From positions 1 to 64,000 of the forward strand of contig NZ_FUWR01000007.1 of NCBI RefSeq assembly GCF_900167465.1: DNA of 64,000 nucleotides, in the 5' to 3' direction. Below the pieces are notes generated by a model. The model made no database searches. It had not been told where the DNA came from and worked only from the letters and a program-made list of their open reading frames with translations. This document shows, in pieces, positions 16,931 through 26,864 of this stretch. The position numbers were made by a program, and so were the translations under genes. Each line of letters starts with the position of its first letter. The stretch's first letter is position 1. Source of the stretch: Trichlorobacter thiogenes. GTDB lineage: Bacteria > Desulfobacterota > Desulfuromonadia > Geobacterales > Pseudopelobacteraceae.

Positions 16931-18289
16931 CTACTTCTCTCCTATCTGTTGCTTGACCAGATCAGCAATCTCGTTGGCCCATCCGGTAATTTCGTATTTG
17001 TCCTGACCTTCCAGCATGATCCGCAGCAGTGGCTCAGTACCGGAATAACGGATCAAAACCCGGCCTTCGTTGCCCAGCTTTTCCTCAACCCCTTTAATGG
17101 CAGCAGCAACGGTGGGGATGGTCATAATATCCTGGCGTTCCCTGACCCGTACGTTGACCAGCACCTGGGGCAGGGGGATCATCACCTCTGCCAGTTCAGA
17201 GAGCGGTTTTTCCTGACGGCGCATGACCGCCAGCAGTTGCAGGGCAGCCAGTACCCCGTCACCGGTTGTGTTGTTGTCCAGAAAGATCAGGTGGCCGGAC
17301 TGCTCGCCCCCAAGATTATACCCCCCTTTACGCATTTCCTCCACCACATAGCGATCACCTACGGCGGTCTTGATGATCTTGCCACCAACCTTGCGCAGGG
17401 CGATGTCCAGGCCCATGTTGCTCATGACCGTGGCCACCAGGGTCTTCTTTTTCAGCTGTTTGCGGGCGATCATGTCGGTGGCGCAGATCGCCATGATCTG
17501 ATCACCATTGACCTCATTGCCAAACTCATCACAGACGATTACCCGGTCAGCATCACCGTCCAGGGCAATGCCGATATCAGCCCGGTGCTGTTTAACCGCC
17601 TCGCTGATCACCTCCGGGTGTAGTGACCCGCAACCGGCGTTGATGTTGGTGCCGTTTGGCTTGACCCCCAGCGGGATAACCTCGGCCCCCAGTTCTTCAA
17701 ATACTGCCGGTGCAACCTTGTAGGCAGCACCATTACCGCAGTCCAGCACAATCTTCAGGCCTGTCAGATCCAGCTCAGGAGGGAAACTGTTTTTAAGAAA
17801 CACGATGTAACGCCCGGCAGCATCATCAATCCTGAACGCCTTGCCTACTTCTGTGGCAGTGGGGCGTAGCGCCTCGATCTTCTTGGAATCAAGTAGCTTT
17901 TCCATCTTCAGCTCAATTTCGTCCGGCAGTTTGTAGCCATCTGCAGAGAAGAACTTGATCCCGTTGTCCTGAAACGGGTTATGGGAGGCAGAGATCACCA
18001 CACCGGCATCAGCCCGCATGGACTTGGTGATGTTGGCAATCCCTGGGGTCGGCAGTGGTCCCACCAGCAGCACATCCACCCCCATGGAGCAGATCCCTGC
18101 CACCAGGGCACTTTCCAGCATGTAGCCGGAAAGACGGGTGTCCTTGCCGATCACGATCCGGTGGCGTCGTCTGCTGTTGCTCTTAAAGATATAGGCAGCG
18201 GCCCGCCCCAGTTGCATGGCGGTTTCGGTGGTCATGGGGTGGATATTGGCAACGCCGCGAACGCCGTCGGTGCCGAACAGTTTTTTCAT
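16931..18289 (-). CDS. glmM: Phosphoglucosamine mutase
   Basis: Interconverts glucosamine 6- and 1-phosphate for UDP-GlcNAc synthesis, feeding peptidoglycan and lipopolysaccharide. At 452 residues it shows the GlmM start [11 protein letters not shown], catalytic phosphoserine Ser102 in ISASHNP, the metal loop DGDADR near 243-248 and the sugar-binding GEQSGHLIF. The RYSGTEP phosphate-binding loop is near the end. It lies 24 bases after cdaA. In many bacteria cdaR sits between these two genes, and it is absent here. Confidence 0.97.
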   Translation of the reverse strand: MKKLFGTDGVRGVANIHPMTTETAMQLGRAAAYIFKSNSRRRHRIVIGKDTRLSGYMLESALVAGICSMGVDVLLVGPLPTPGIANITKSMRADAGVVISASHNPFQDNGIKFFSADGYKLPDEIELKMEKLLDSKKIEALRPTATEVGKAFRIDDAAGRYIVFLKNSFPPELDLTGLKIVLDCGNGAAYKVAPAVFEELGAEVIPLGVKPNGTNINAGCGSLHPEVISEAVKQHRADIGIALDGDADRVIVCDEFGNEVNGDQIMAICATDMIARKQLKKKTLVATVMSNMGLDIALRKVGGKIIKTAVGDRYVVEEMRKGGYNLGGEQSGHLIFLDNNTTGDGVLAALQLLAVMRRQEKPLSELAEVMIPLPQVLVNVRVRERQDIMTIPTVAAAIKGVEEKLGNEGRVLIRYSGTEPLLRIMLEGQDKYEITGWANEIADLVKQQIGEK

Positions 18290-18313
18290 GGGGATATGCT
18301 CCTTTAGGGTGCC

Positions 18314-19060
18314 TCAGCCATGGTGTGCCATGGCCTTTTTTAATAGTTTTTTCAGGTCTGTCATGTCGATATCATAGGTAATCTTGCTGTCATGGACCGC
18401 CGAGATCTTGCCGGTCTCTTCGGAAACAACCAGTATCAGGGCGTCAGATAATTCCGAGAGCCCCAGGGCTGCCCGGTGGCGGGTGCCAAAGCTCTTGGAA
18501 ATATCAGGGTTGTGGGAGAGGGGCAGCAGGCAGCCGGCCCTGGTGATCTTGCTCTGGTGCAGGATTACCGCGCCATCGTGGATCGGCGAGTAGGGCAGAA
18601 AGATTGAGTTGAGCAGCTCACTGGTTACCTTGGCATCAATGTCGGTTCCCACCTGAATCAGGTGTTCAATCGGCTGCAGTCTGACCACCACAATCAGGGC
18701 GCCGATCTGGCGGCTGGCCATATCGGACAAAGCCCTTAAAACTTCGTCCACCGCCCCATCATCGGCCGGTTGCTCAGTGGTTTGATGCTGACGTTTGCCC
18801 AGCATCAGCAGGGCGCGGCGCAGATCATTCTGGAAGATGATCGCCAGCACAACCGGCGTGGAGAGGATAATCACGTCAATGACACGGATAAGGGGAGCAA
18901 AGCGACTCAGGCGGGCAATCAGGGAAAAAGCCACCAGTATCCCCATCACCCCCAGCAGGCGCAGGGCAACGTCACGCCGGATCAGCAGGGAGAAGAGATA
19001 GATCAGGGCAGCCAGGATAATGCTGTCGCTGATACCGGTCAGGTCGATGGGGCAGCTCAT
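18314..19060 (-). CDS. cdaA: Diadenylate cyclase CdaA (c-di-AMP synthase)
   Basis: Membrane-bound DisA_N-domain enzyme that makes cyclic di-AMP from two ATP. About 248 residues. Hydrophobic segments fall at about 14-27, 33-50 and 58-77, followed by the cyclase domain with the DGA motif at 162-164 (SPIHDGAVILH) and RHR at 194-196 (TRHRAALG). The neighbours fit the classic locus, folP upstream and glmM downstream, and GlmM is a known binding partner of CdaA elsewhere. The usual regulator gene cdaR is missing. c-di-AMP in this group is presumably tied to osmolyte or potassium control; that is inference. Confidence 0.94.
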   Translation of the reverse strand: MSCPIDLTGISDSIILAALIYLFSLLIRRDVALRLLGVMGILVAFSLIARLSRFAPLIRVIDVIILSTPVVLAIIFQNDLRRALLMLGKRQHQTTEQPADDGAVDEVLRALSDMASRQIGALIVVVRLQPIEHLIQVGTDIDAKVTSELLNSIFLPYSPIHDGAVILHQSKITRAGCLLPLSHNPDISKSFGTRHRAALGLSELSDALILVVSEETGKISAVHDSKITYDIDMTDLKKLLKKAMAHHG

Positions 19061-19084
19061 GAGTCGTCTCGGAGACTGAAGGAT

Positions 19085-20326
19085 TTACTGGCTGTTGATG
19101 GCGTGGGCCATCAGGGCAACATCTTTCATGGCCTGCACATCATGCACCCGTACAATTCTGGCGCCTGATGTTACGGCATGGGCTACGGTTGCTGCGGTAC
19201 CGAACAGGCGGTCTGCTGCTGCTTCCCGTTGCAGGGTTTTACCGATAAAGGATTTACGTGATGTCCCCACCAGCAGCGGATACCCCAGGCTGCACAGTTC
19301 CGACAGGCGGCGCAGTAGTTCCAGGTTTCCGTGCAGATCCTTGGCAAATCCGATGCCAGGGTCCAGGGCAATCTGTTCATGTGCAATACCAGCGGACCGG
19401 GCGGATGCAGCTGACTGTAACAGGCTGGCCGTGACCTCGCCCATCAGGTCTGTGTAAGCGGTATCCTGTTGCATCTGCTGGGGCGTGCCCCTGGTATGCA
19501 TCACAACCAGACCGGCCTGGTGTCGGGCAATCACCTCTGCCAGGGCCGGATCAAAGTTCAGGCCGCTGATGTCGTTGATGATCTCTGCCCCTGCTGTCAG
19601 GCAGGCATCAGCCACGCTGCTTTTCCAGGTGTCAATTGAGATCGGGATGGAGAGCCGGTTGGCAAGTGCCTCAATCACCGGCAGTACCCGTTCTTGCTCT
19701 TCTTCTGCTGAAATCAGCGGGGCTCCTGGACGGGTGCTTTCACCGCCGATATCAAGCAGGTCTGCCCCTTCAGCCTCCAGTTGCAGGGCCCGCTCAACAG
19801 CCTGTTCAACCGTAGAATAGCAACCGCCATCGGAAAAGGAGTCCGGGGTGACATTCAGGATGCCCATGATCAGCGGGCGCTCCAGAGAGAGCTGACGTCT
19901 GGAGGTCTGCCAGATGGTTGGTGGCTGCTGAACAGTTTTCAAAAACAGGGCAAGCTGTGAGGCCAGGGTTTTAAGGCCAAAAGGTTGTCCTGTCAGTTTG
20001 TTGCAGAGGGTCAGTAGCTGTTTCCGGGTGCCGATCAACAGTACATCAGTGCTGCTGACTGAACAGGCCACGGTGCCCCGCGCCACCGCAGCATCCCCCC
20101 CCAGGGAGAGCATCTCCTGTTTCAGGATGTTGGCTGCTGCTGCCCGTACCTGCGGTACCAGCAGGGCATGCTGTTCCAGCTTGGGCAGCATGTGGTTGAT
20201 TCCAGCCGGATCAACCCCGATCCGTTCCAACTCTTTCTGTGCAGCTGCAGGGGAGATGAGACAGAGGGCGCGAATCTGATATTCGCGCCCTGGTATCATT
20301 GCACCCTGGTCCTGCTCTTTGGTCAC
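19085..20326 (-). CDS. folP: Dihydropteroate synthase with N-terminal extension
   Basis: Joins p-aminobenzoate to dihydropterin pyrophosphate in folate synthesis. The catalytic TIM barrel starts at about residue 150: [15 protein letters not shown] at 154-168, [11 protein letters not shown] near 192-202, and TSRKSFIG and RVHDV near the end. An extra 145-residue N-terminal domain is present, making 413 residues against about 280 for typical FolP. It has a [16 protein letters not shown] segment and a predicted alpha/beta character; its role is unknown. The ATG overlaps the ftsH stop by four bases, supporting this start and so the reality of the extension. Confidence 0.93.
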   Translation of the reverse strand: MTKEQDQGAMIPGREYQIRALCLISPAAAQKELERIGVDPAGINHMLPKLEQHALLVPQVRAAAANILKQEMLSLGGDAAVARGTVACSVSSTDVLLIGTRKQLLTLCNKLTGQPFGLKTLASQLALFLKTVQQPPTIWQTSRRQLSLERPLIMGILNVTPDSFSDGGCYSTVEQAVERALQLEAEGADLLDIGGESTRPGAPLISAEEEQERVLPVIEALANRLSIPISIDTWKSSVADACLTAGAEIINDISGLNFDPALAEVIARHQAGLVVMHTRGTPQQMQQDTAYTDLMGEVTASLLQSAASARSAGIAHEQIALDPGIGFAKDLHGNLELLRRLSELCSLGYPLLVGTSRKSFIGKTLQREAAADRLFGTAATVAHAVTSGARIVRVHDVQAMKDVALMAHAINSQ

Positions 20327-22218
20327 GCCTGAATATCCACCGGTTTTGGGGCTTCTTCGGTGGTCTCGGTAGCGGTCTCTGCCGGTGTATCGGCCTTTTT
20401 ACCGCTGCAGACCGGGCCGTTGCCGGCGATGATATCGTCAACCTCGGCGCCGCTAAGGTTTTCCTTCTCAATCAGGCACATGGAGAGCTGATGCAGGTGG
20501 TCTTCATGCTCCCGCAGGATTGTGATGGCACGGGTGTAGCTCTCATCCACAATCCGCTTGATCTCTTCATCAATCTTGATGGCGGTCTCTTCGCTGAAGT
20601 TCTTGTGCATGGCCATGTCGCGGCCCAGGAAGATTGACTCATCCTTCTTGCCCAGTGAAACCGGCCCCATCAGATCGCTCATACCCCATTCACAGACCAT
20701 TTTGCGGGCCATTTCGGTGGCACGTTCAATGTCGTTACCGGCACCGGTGGTAAAGGTCTTGAAGATCAGTTCTTCTGCAGCACGGCCGCCCATCAGCACG
20801 GCAATCCGGCCCAGCAGGGATTCACGGTTGTAGCTGTGTTTGTCTTCAATCGGCAGCTGCATGGTAACCCCCAGAGCACGACCACGGGGGATGATGGAGA
20901 CCTTGTGAACTGGATCGCTGCCCGGCACCATCTTGGCCACCAGGGTATGACCGGCCTCATGGTAGGCGGTGCTTTTCTTCTCTTCGTCAGAGATGACCAT
21001 GCTGCGGCGCTCGGCACCCATCAATACCTTGTCCTTGGCAGCATCAAAGTCCTGCATATCCACTGATGTCTTGTCATTACGGGCCGCCAGCAGGGCCGCC
21101 TCGTTGACCAGGTTGGCCAGGTCAGCGCCGGAGAAACCGGGGGTGCCACGGGCAATCACCCCGAGGTCAACCTCGGGGGTCAGCGGCACCTTCTTGGCAT
21201 GCACGGTCAGGATTTGTTCCCGTCCCTTGACATCCGGGCGTGGCACCACTACCTGACGGTCAAACCGGCCGGGACGCAGCAGGGCCGGGTCAAGTACGTC
21301 AGGACGGTTGGTGGCGGCGATCAGGATCACCCCTTCGTTGGACTCAAAGCCGTCCATCTCTACCAGCAGCTGGTTCAGGGTCTGCTCACGCTCATCATGG
21401 CCACCACCCAGACCGGCGCCACGATGACGACCGACGGCATCAATTTCATCAATAAAGATGATGCAGGGTGCGTTTTTCTTGCCCTGCAGGAACAGGTCAC
21501 GCACCCGGCTGGCACCAACACCTACAAACATCTCCACAAAGTCGGAACCGGAGATGGAGAAGAACGGCACCCCGGCTTCACCGGCTACCGCACGGGCCAG
21601 CAGGGTCTTGCCGGTACCAGGAGGACCCACCAGCAGCACCCCTTTGGGGATCTTGCCACCCAGGGCGGTAAACTTCTTGGGCTCTTTCAGAAAGGCGATG
21701 ATCTCTTCCAGCTCTTCCTTGGCCTCTTCAATGCCAGCCACATCCTCAAAGGTGATTTTACCTTGGGATTCTGTCAGTAGCTTGGCGCGGCTCTTACCAA
21801 AGGACATGGCCTTGCCGCCTCCCATCTGCATCTGGCGCATAAAGAAGATCCAGATGCCAACCAGCAGCAACAGCGGGAACCAGGAGATGAAGATTGAGAA
21901 CCAGGAGACCCGTTCCTCTTCCGGCTTGGCCTGGATGGTGATCTTCTTTTCCAGCAGTTTTTCAGTCAGGTCAGCATCAAAGGTGGGCTTGTAGCTGCGG
22001 AACGCCTTTTCCTTGTTGTCCTTGTCCAGATATTTACCGGTCAGGTCATTGCCCTGCAGGACAACTGATTTGATCCGGTTGTCATCAATCTGGGTCATCA
22101 GTTCGCTGAAGCTGAGTTTGTCTTCAACAACGCGTGGTTTCTGGAACATGTTGAACAGCATGATCATCATCAGGCTGATGACCAGCCACAGGGCGAGATT
22201 CTTGTAGAACTGGTTCAA
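20323..22218 (-). CDS. ftsH: ATP-dependent zinc metalloprotease FtsH
   Basis: Membrane-anchored AAA+ protease that degrades misassembled membrane proteins and regulators. Of 631 residues, two membrane helices (about 8-24 and 108-127) flank a short periplasmic domain. Walker A GPPGTGKT is at 198-205, Walker B FIDEIDA near 255-261, the second-region-of-homology arginines around 315-320, and the zinc site HEAGH at 420-424. The C-terminal 35 residues are Ala/Glu/Thr-rich and probably disordered. It stands between tilS and folP, a common order. Confidence 0.98.
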   Translation of the reverse strand: MNQFYKNLALWLVISLMMIMLFNMFQKPRVVEDKLSFSELMTQIDDNRIKSVVLQGNDLTGKYLDKDNKEKAFRSYKPTFDADLTEKLLEKKITIQAKPEEERVSWFSIFISWFPLLLLVGIWIFFMRQMQMGGGKAMSFGKSRAKLLTESQGKITFEDVAGIEEAKEELEEIIAFLKEPKKFTALGGKIPKGVLLVGPPGTGKTLLARAVAGEAGVPFFSISGSDFVEMFVGVGASRVRDLFLQGKKNAPCIIFIDEIDAVGRHRGAGLGGGHDEREQTLNQLLVEMDGFESNEGVILIAATNRPDVLDPALLRPGRFDRQVVVPRPDVKGREQILTVHAKKVPLTPEVDLGVIARGTPGFSGADLANLVNEAALLAARNDKTSVDMQDFDAAKDKVLMGAERRSMVISDEEKKSTAYHEAGHTLVAKMVPGSDPVHKVSIIPRGRALGVTMQLPIEDKHSYNRESLLGRIAVLMGGRAAEELIFKTFTTGAGNDIERATEMARKMVCEWGMSDLMGPVSLGKKDESIFLGRDMAMHKNFSEETAIKIDEEIKRIVDESYTRAITILREHEDHLHQLSMCLIEKENLSGAEVDDIIAGNGPVCSGKKADTPAETATETTEEAPKPVDIQA

Positions 22219-22334
22219 GAGTTAATCCTCCAATAGCGGGACTGCAGTATATTCGAGTGTCTGGCGAAATTGAGGAAAATTAACATACTTTATGCTTCAA
22301 CGACAAGGCTTTTAAGAATTGGAGGCCAGGGGAA

Positions 22335-23744
22335 TCAGGGGAACAGGGGGAGCTGATCCTGGCCGGAGAGGGTGATGCGGATTGTCTGTTGCTGGTCAGG
22401 ATTGACCAGGGCATGGCGGCTGCGGCGGATACCGGCCAGCCAGAGCGGCCGATTGTCCTGGCAGATCAGCGGCAGGCAGGGGCGCAGGTAACGGGGGATC
22501 TTCAGGTCGGTCAGTAGATCCTGAAGAGAACGGCTGCCTTTGCTTCCCAGCAGTTCCAGGCGGTCGCCGGGGGCAATCGGGCGGACCTGCCAGGGGAAGG
22601 GTGCCTGAACCGGGTCAACGTAGCTGGTTGTTCCGTTCAGCCCTTGCCATGATAGCGGTGGTTGGGTCTGCTCAATCGTCAAGGTCAGTCCGTTGCCAAG
22701 CTCATACCTGCCGGGGCCGTCAATGGTGCCGCTGCAGGGGGGGGCTGGCTGCAGCAGTGCCTGGGGGGCAAACAGCAGCTGGTCAGCGGTCAGCATGGCG
22801 ATCAGTCTGCAGGGCAGGTTCAGGCTGGCACCGGTGCTGCTTTCCAGCAGCAGGTTGTCCAGCAGCTGGTAGTGGCGCAGTTCAAAACGATGCAGGTTGC
22901 CCAACAGGGATTCTATGGCCTTGCGGTACAGCCGCTGTCTGAGTGGGCGAGGCTGTTGTCTCAGCCCTGACAGCGACAGGGCGTTCCAGCCGCTGCCGCT
23001 GCGGGATAGTTGTTGAAAGGTTGTGGCTGTGCAGTGGGCCAGCAGTGTCTCGTCTTCCCCCAGCAGGCTGGCGGTTGCTGATAACCGCTGGGCAATTGCC
23101 GGGTTATACTCCTGTAAAAGCGGCAGCAGTTCATGGCGGATCCGGTTGCGCAGGTAGGCCTGATCACTGTTGCTACTGTCCTCCCGGAAGGTCAGTCGGC
23201 GATCTGTCAGGTGCTTCCGTAGTTCCTGGCGGCTGATTCCAAGCAGTGGCCGGATAATCCCAGCCGGATTGACTGGCGCCATGGCAGCCAGTCCGGTGGT
23301 GCCTGCGCCACGCAGCAGCCTCAGCAGCAGGGTCTCGGCCTGGTCATCAACATGGTGGGCGACCGCTACGGCACTGGCACGGTATTTGGTCCGCAGCTCA
23401 TTGAAAAAAGCATAGCGCGCCGTACGTCCGGCTTCCTCCAGAGAGCTCCGCTGCTGCTGGGCCAACTGTCTGACATCAGAGCGGCGCAGCTCGCAGGGCA
23501 GCTGATAATGGGCTGCCAACTGCTGCACAAACTGCTGGTCGCCATCGCTTTCATCTCCCCGCAGGCAATGGTTCAGGTGGGCCACAATCAGGTGCAGCGG
23601 GAAGTCGGGCAGGGTTGCCAGCAGATCCAGCAGCGCCACTGAATCAGCGCCACCTGACACCCCGACAATCAGGAAATCACCGGGTTGGCACAGCTTGAAC
23701 TGTTGAATGGCATCCAGTGTTTTTTGGTGGATTGCTGCAGGCAT
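22335..23744 (-). CDS. tilS: tRNA(Ile)-lysidine synthase
   Basis: Converts the wobble C34 of tRNA-Ile(CAU) to lysidine so that it reads AUA. With the start at 23744 the protein has 469 residues, and the PP-loop SGGADS is at 30-35 in an N-terminal ATP-pyrophosphatase domain. HHVDDQAETLLLRLLRG is the conserved second motif. The C-terminal part carries the substrate-binding domain (KIPRYLRP near 420). An in-frame start 34 codons upstream would overlap corA and adds a non-conserved peptide. Ribosome-site support is weak, but the gap to corA is only 11 bases, so coupling is likely. Confidence 0.93.
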   Translation of the reverse strand: MPAAIHQKTLDAIQQFKLCQPGDFLIVGVSGGADSVALLDLLATLPDFPLHLIVAHLNHCLRGDESDGDQQFVQQLAAHYQLPCELRRSDVRQLAQQQRSSLEEAGRTARYAFFNELRTKYRASAVAVAHHVDDQAETLLLRLLRGAGTTGLAAMAPVNPAGIIRPLLGISRQELRKHLTDRRLTFREDSSNSDQAYLRNRIRHELLPLLQEYNPAIAQRLSATASLLGEDETLLAHCTATTFQQLSRSGSGWNALSLSGLRQQPRPLRQRLYRKAIESLLGNLHRFELRHYQLLDNLLLESSTGASLNLPCRLIAMLTADQLLFAPQALLQPAPPCSGTIDGPGRYELGNGLTLTIEQTQPPLSWQGLNGTTSYVDPVQAPFPWQVRPIAPGDRLELLGSKGSRSLQDLLTDLKIPRYLRPCLPLICQDNRPLWLAGIRRSRHALVNPDQQQTIRITLSGQDQLPLFP

Positions 23745-23755
23745 GGGTAGGTAGT

Positions 23756-24829
23756 TTACAGCCACTTTCTGTGCTTGAAGTAGAAGACCATCCCCACGGT
23801 CATGAGGGCCATCAACCCCAGTACGGCAAAGTAGCCGTAGTGCCACTCAAGCTCCGGCATGTACTTGAAGTTCATGCCGTAGAGGCCAACCACAAAGGTC
23901 AGCGGGATGAAGATGGTGCCGATGATGGTCAGGAACTTCATGATCTCGTTGGTGCGATTACTGAGGCTGGAGAGGTAGAGATCCAGCATGCCGGAAAGCA
24001 GGTCCCGGAAGGTTTCAACCGTATCAATGGTCTGCACCGCATGGTCATGGACATCCCGCAGGAACAGACGGGTGGCATCACAGATCAGGTCGGTATCGTC
24101 CCGTTCCAGAAACGACAACACCTCACGCAGCGGCCAGGTTGACTTGCGCAGGTAGATCACCTCTTTTTTCAGGTCATTCAGCTGCACCAGGGTGCGGGGA
24201 TGGGGGTGCATGGCAACCTCTTCCTCTATGTTGACCAGCCGCTCTCCAAACCCTTCCAACACGGTAAAATAGCGGTCAACCACCGCATCCAGCAGGGTGT
24301 ACAACAGGTAGTCAGCCCCCAGGGTACGAAATTTACCCTTGGCAGAACGAATCCGCTCCCGGACCGACCCAAAGGCATCGCCCCGAATACCTTCCTGAAA
24401 GGTCAGCACATACCCCTTGCCCAGAATCAGACTCAACTGTTCAGCCGCAAAATCGCCATCCGGCAGGGGCAATAGCATCTTGACCACCACAAACAGGTAG
24501 TCATCATAATCCTCAACCTTGGGGCGCTGGAGTGTACTGACGATATCTTCCAGCACCAGGGGATGCAGGTTGTAGGCCTCACCCAGGCTGCGGATGGTTT
24601 CAACCTGATGTATCCCTTCCACATCCACCCAGACCACGCCTGATGGTTTGGGTGAGATAAGGCTGAGGTCAAGGGTTTCTGAACAGGTCTCCTGCAGCCC
24701 CTGTTCGTTATAGGAAAAGACCGAGATGCTGACCGCATCTGCCGGTGCTTCACCAATGTGGATCAGGCTGCCAGGGGGTAGACCTTCCTTGGAGGCACGG
24801 GTTCTGAACAGTCTTTTGGGCCGTTTCAT
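23756..24829 (-). CDS. corA: CorA-family magnesium/cobalt transporter
   Basis: Pentameric divalent-cation channel of the inner membrane. With the start at 24829 it has 357 residues. A cytoplasmic funnel domain (about 1-290) is followed by two C-terminal helices, the first ending in the signature YGMNF that lines the selectivity filter, then the MPELEWHYGY loop and the last helix. An upstream alternative start would overlap the preceding phosphofructokinase stop. It lies four bases after pfkA and 11 bases before tilS, an unusual association that appears to be operonic rather than functional. Confidence 0.95.
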   Translation of the reverse strand: MKRPKRLFRTRASKEGLPPGSLIHIGEAPADAVSISVFSYNEQGLQETCSETLDLSLISPKPSGVVWVDVEGIHQVETIRSLGEAYNLHPLVLEDIVSTLQRPKVEDYDDYLFVVVKMLLPLPDGDFAAEQLSLILGKGYVLTFQEGIRGDAFGSVRERIRSAKGKFRTLGADYLLYTLLDAVVDRYFTVLEGFGERLVNIEEEVAMHPHPRTLVQLNDLKKEVIYLRKSTWPLREVLSFLERDDTDLICDATRLFLRDVHDHAVQTIDTVETFRDLLSGMLDLYLSSLSNRTNEIMKFLTIIGTIFIPLTFVVGLYGMNFKYMPELEWHYGYFAVLGLMALMTVGMVFYFKHRKWL

Positions 24830-24833
24830 GGTC

Positions 24834-25796
24834 TTAAATTCCCAGAATATCTGCCATACGCAGCAGATCTTCATTCAGCTTTTTCTGGCCGCCTTTTACC
24901 ACCATCTCCAATAGGGTCGTGGTCAAAGAGTTGGCTGACAGGCCCACCATCACCCCTTTGGTGCCGGACAGCAGCAGCTCAACTGATTTTCTGCCAAAGC
25001 GGCTGCCCAGCAGACGGTCAAACACCGAGGGAGCCCCGCCCCGCTGATAGTGACCCAGCACGGTCACACGGGTTTCAAACCCCACTGCATCCTTGATCCC
25101 ATCAGCAATAGACTGGGCATGACCAGCACCTTCAGCCATGATGATCAGGGCATTGGTGCGCCCTTCTTCGTAGCGCCGCCGCAGCTGGTGGCACATCTCA
25201 GTCAGGTCCAGCTCCACCTCTGGCACAATGGCAAACTCAGCCCCGGTGGCAATGGCAGCGGTTGAGGCTAGGTAACCGGAGTTGCGACCCATCACCTCAA
25301 CAATAAAGGCCCGGTCATGGGATGAGGCGGTGTCCTTGATGCAGTCCACCGCATAGATGATGTTGTTCAGGGCCGTATCCACCCCCAACGCCATGTCGGT
25401 GTAGGCGATGTCATTGTCAATACTGGCCGGGATGCCGATTACTGGAAAGCCCATCTTGTCCAAGGCCAGGGCGCCGGACAGCGAGCCATCTCCACCCACC
25501 ACAATCAGCCCTTCTACCCGTTCCTTCATCAGGTTATCCAGGGCTTTTTTGCGCCCCTCTTCAGTGCGGAACTCGGCAGAACGGGCTGATTGCAGAAACG
25601 TGCCGCCCCGCTGCAGGGTGCCTGATACTGCCAAGCTGTCCAGCACGATAAACTCGTTCTTCAGCAGCCCGGCATACCCCTTGCGGTAGCCGATCATCTC
25701 CACATCATTGGCAATGGCGGTGCGGGCAGCCGCACGGATGGTGGCGTTCATGCCGGAACAGTCACCGCCGCTGGTCAGAATGGCAAGTCGTTTCAT
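24834..25796 (-). CDS. pfkA: ATP-dependent 6-phosphofructokinase (classic bacterial type)
   Basis: Phosphorylates fructose 6-phosphate in glycolysis. It has 320 residues, the length of the E. coli PfkA class. The N-terminal GGDCSGMNATIR binds nucleotide, GGDGS is at 101-105, and the catalytic loop ASIDND at 124-129 has Asp127 at the standard position. A small residue at 124 (Ala) together with Gly at the GGDGS glycine indicates ATP rather than pyrophosphate as donor. MGRNSGYLA follows near 167. The CTCCT-complement ribosome site precedes the ATG. It heads the minus-strand series with corA. A second, divergent paralogue lies 1.7 kb away. Confidence 0.95.
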   Translation of the reverse strand: MKRLAILTSGGDCSGMNATIRAAARTAIANDVEMIGYRKGYAGLLKNEFIVLDSLAVSGTLQRGGTFLQSARSAEFRTEEGRKKALDNLMKERVEGLIVVGGDGSLSGALALDKMGFPVIGIPASIDNDIAYTDMALGVDTALNNIIYAVDCIKDTASSHDRAFIVEVMGRNSGYLASTAAIATGAEFAIVPEVELDLTEMCHQLRRRYEEGRTNALIIMAEGAGHAQSIADGIKDAVGFETRVTVLGHYQRGGAPSVFDRLLGSRFGRKSVELLLSGTKGVMVGLSANSLTTTLLEMVVKGGQKKLNEDLLRMADILGI

Positions 25797-25910
25797 GGGG
25801 CCTCCTCAAATGAATGACATCTATTTGTTTGTTTTGTGACATGAACGATAGCGCGGTTATGGATGGTACGCAAGCGGGGCACGATAATTTTTCATTGTCG
25901 TAGCAAATGA

Positions 25911-26003
25911 TCAATGCGGTTTGAGAACATCGGTGCGTTGTTTTGTGACAAAACCGATGGTCAGGCCAAACGGGGCAGCTACTTTTTCCAGCGTCTCCAA
26001 GGT
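25911..26003 (-). pseudogene. Relic of an XRE/HigA-type antitoxin C terminus
   Basis: A 30-codon frame on the minus strand reads TLETLEKVAAPFGLTIGFV and then TKQRTDVLKPH before a TGA. The first part is the C-terminal motif of many XRE antitoxins (compare SLSTLRKYAHALGCRLEL in the intact antitoxin next door). An in-frame TAA sits directly before the first threonine (26004-26006), and I find no intact helix-turn-helix upstream. It is best read as decayed debris of a toxin-antitoxin pair. The rest of 25797-26131 holds no gene that I recognise. Confidence 0.5.
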
Positions 26004-26131
26004 TTACGAGATAACCGGCTGGCGATGCCGGAGCGGTGCTGCTTGACCAACCTGCCAACTGATGACTGAGGAACTGGTGAAATTCAGCGCAGCCCCAGCC
26101 AGTCCAAGTTGATTGGGCCGTTAGACCCGTG

Positions 26132-26422
26132 TTAGTGGGCTTCGTGAACCAACTTCAATTCAAGACGGCAGCCTAGGGCATGGGCGTATTTGCGCAGCGT
26201 AGAAAGCGAAGGAGAATGTTTGCTGTTGAATGATTCAAGGCGTGCAATGGCTGACTGCGTAGTGCCGATACGTTTAGCAACCTCTGTTTGAGACATGCCT
26301 GCGGCGGCTCTAGCTTTGAGGAATTCGTCAAGAATAGCGAACTCCTCATCAAGGCTGTCATATTTAGTTTTCACGTCTGCACGATTGAGGGCTTTTGCTT
26401 TAAGTTCTTTATGGGTTAGCAT
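26132..26422 (-). CDS. XRE-family antitoxin (HigA-like)
   Basis: A 96-residue helix-turn-helix protein. The HTH is SQTEVAKRIGTTQSAIARLE (about 44-63), and the family-typical tail SLSTLRKYAHALGCRLELKL follows. It should bind and neutralise the toxin encoded just upstream and repress their shared promoter. Its start overlaps the toxin reading frame by 14 bases, the toxin-first order usual for HigBA. A patch with attC-like features directly follows its stop. Confidence 0.9.
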   Translation of the reverse strand: MLTHKELKAKALNRADVKTKYDSLDEEFAILDEFLKARAAAGMSQTEVAKRIGTTQSAIARLESFNSKHSPSLSTLRKYAHALGCRLELKLVHEAH

Positions 26423-26741
26423 TTTTTATCTCCTTCATCCTGCGCTTGGCTGTAGAAAGCTCTCTGGCAGGAGTCTTGTCTGTTTTCTTTGTAAACTGGT
26501 GCAACATAACGATTTTATTGCCCACTACGGTACAATAGAAAACCCTTGCAATACCTTCTGATGATTTTAGGCGCAGTTCAAATAGGCCGTCACCCATTGC
26601 ACGAGTATGAGGCATGCCCAAGTCTGCTCCGTATACCTCCATTCTGTCTGAATAGCGGAGGTAGCGAGCAAGAAAGCCTGATGGAAGTGCAAGTATTTCT
26701 GCCTGCACTGAGTCGCTGTAGTAGGTGATTGTCCAGTTCAT
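26409..26741 (-). CDS. HigB/RelE-superfamily toxin (Gp49-like)
   Basis: A 110-residue protein of the phage-derived Gp49/HigB branch of the RelE fold, ribosome-dependent mRNA interferases. LPSGFLARYLRYSDRMEVYG, MGDGLFELRLKSSEGIARVFY and MLHQFTKKTDKTPARELSTA are the family landmarks, including the Arg and Lys residues thought to contact mRNA. It is translated before its XRE antitoxin with a 14-base overlap. A 6-bp inverted repeat immediately upstream of the ATG is a likely autoregulatory site. Host-killing activity is inferred. Confidence 0.9.
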   Translation of the reverse strand: MNWTITYYSDSVQAEILALPSGFLARYLRYSDRMEVYGADLGMPHTRAMGDGLFELRLKSSEGIARVFYCTVVGNKIVMLHQFTKKTDKTPARELSTAKRRMKEIKNANP

Positions 26742-26751
26742 GTTGAGGATG

Positions 26752-26767
26752 ATAGCATATTTGCTAT
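26752..26767 (-). promoter_or_regulatory. Operator-like dyad upstream of higBA
   Basis: ATAGCA-tatt-TGCTAT forms a perfect inverted repeat whose nearest edge is ten bases before the toxin ATG. On the minus strand it overlaps a TATGCT -10-like hexamer. This arrangement suits autorepression by the XRE antitoxin. Confidence 0.5.
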
Positions 26768-26807
26768 GAATGGTCTACGGATAGTTTGTTGTAAGGTCTG
26801 ACGGGGC

Positions 26808-26861
26808 GCCCGGTTCACCCGCTTCGCCCAGCCTTTCCGGGCGTGGCGGTGTGCAACCGGC
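26808..26861 (-). repeat. Imperfect long hairpin (attC-like structure)
   Basis: Outer arms GCCCGGTTCACCCGC (26808-26822) and GCGGTGTGCAACCGGC (26846-26861) pair with bulged bases, and inner arms GCCC (26826-26829) and GGGC (26839-26842) pair again. It starts at the stop of the 165-residue orphan gene and ends ahead of the higBA promoter. Position and bulged structure resemble integron attC sites, but the outer core boxes match only imperfectly. It could equally be a terminator or REP-like element. Confidence 0.35.
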
Positions 26862-26864
26862 TGG

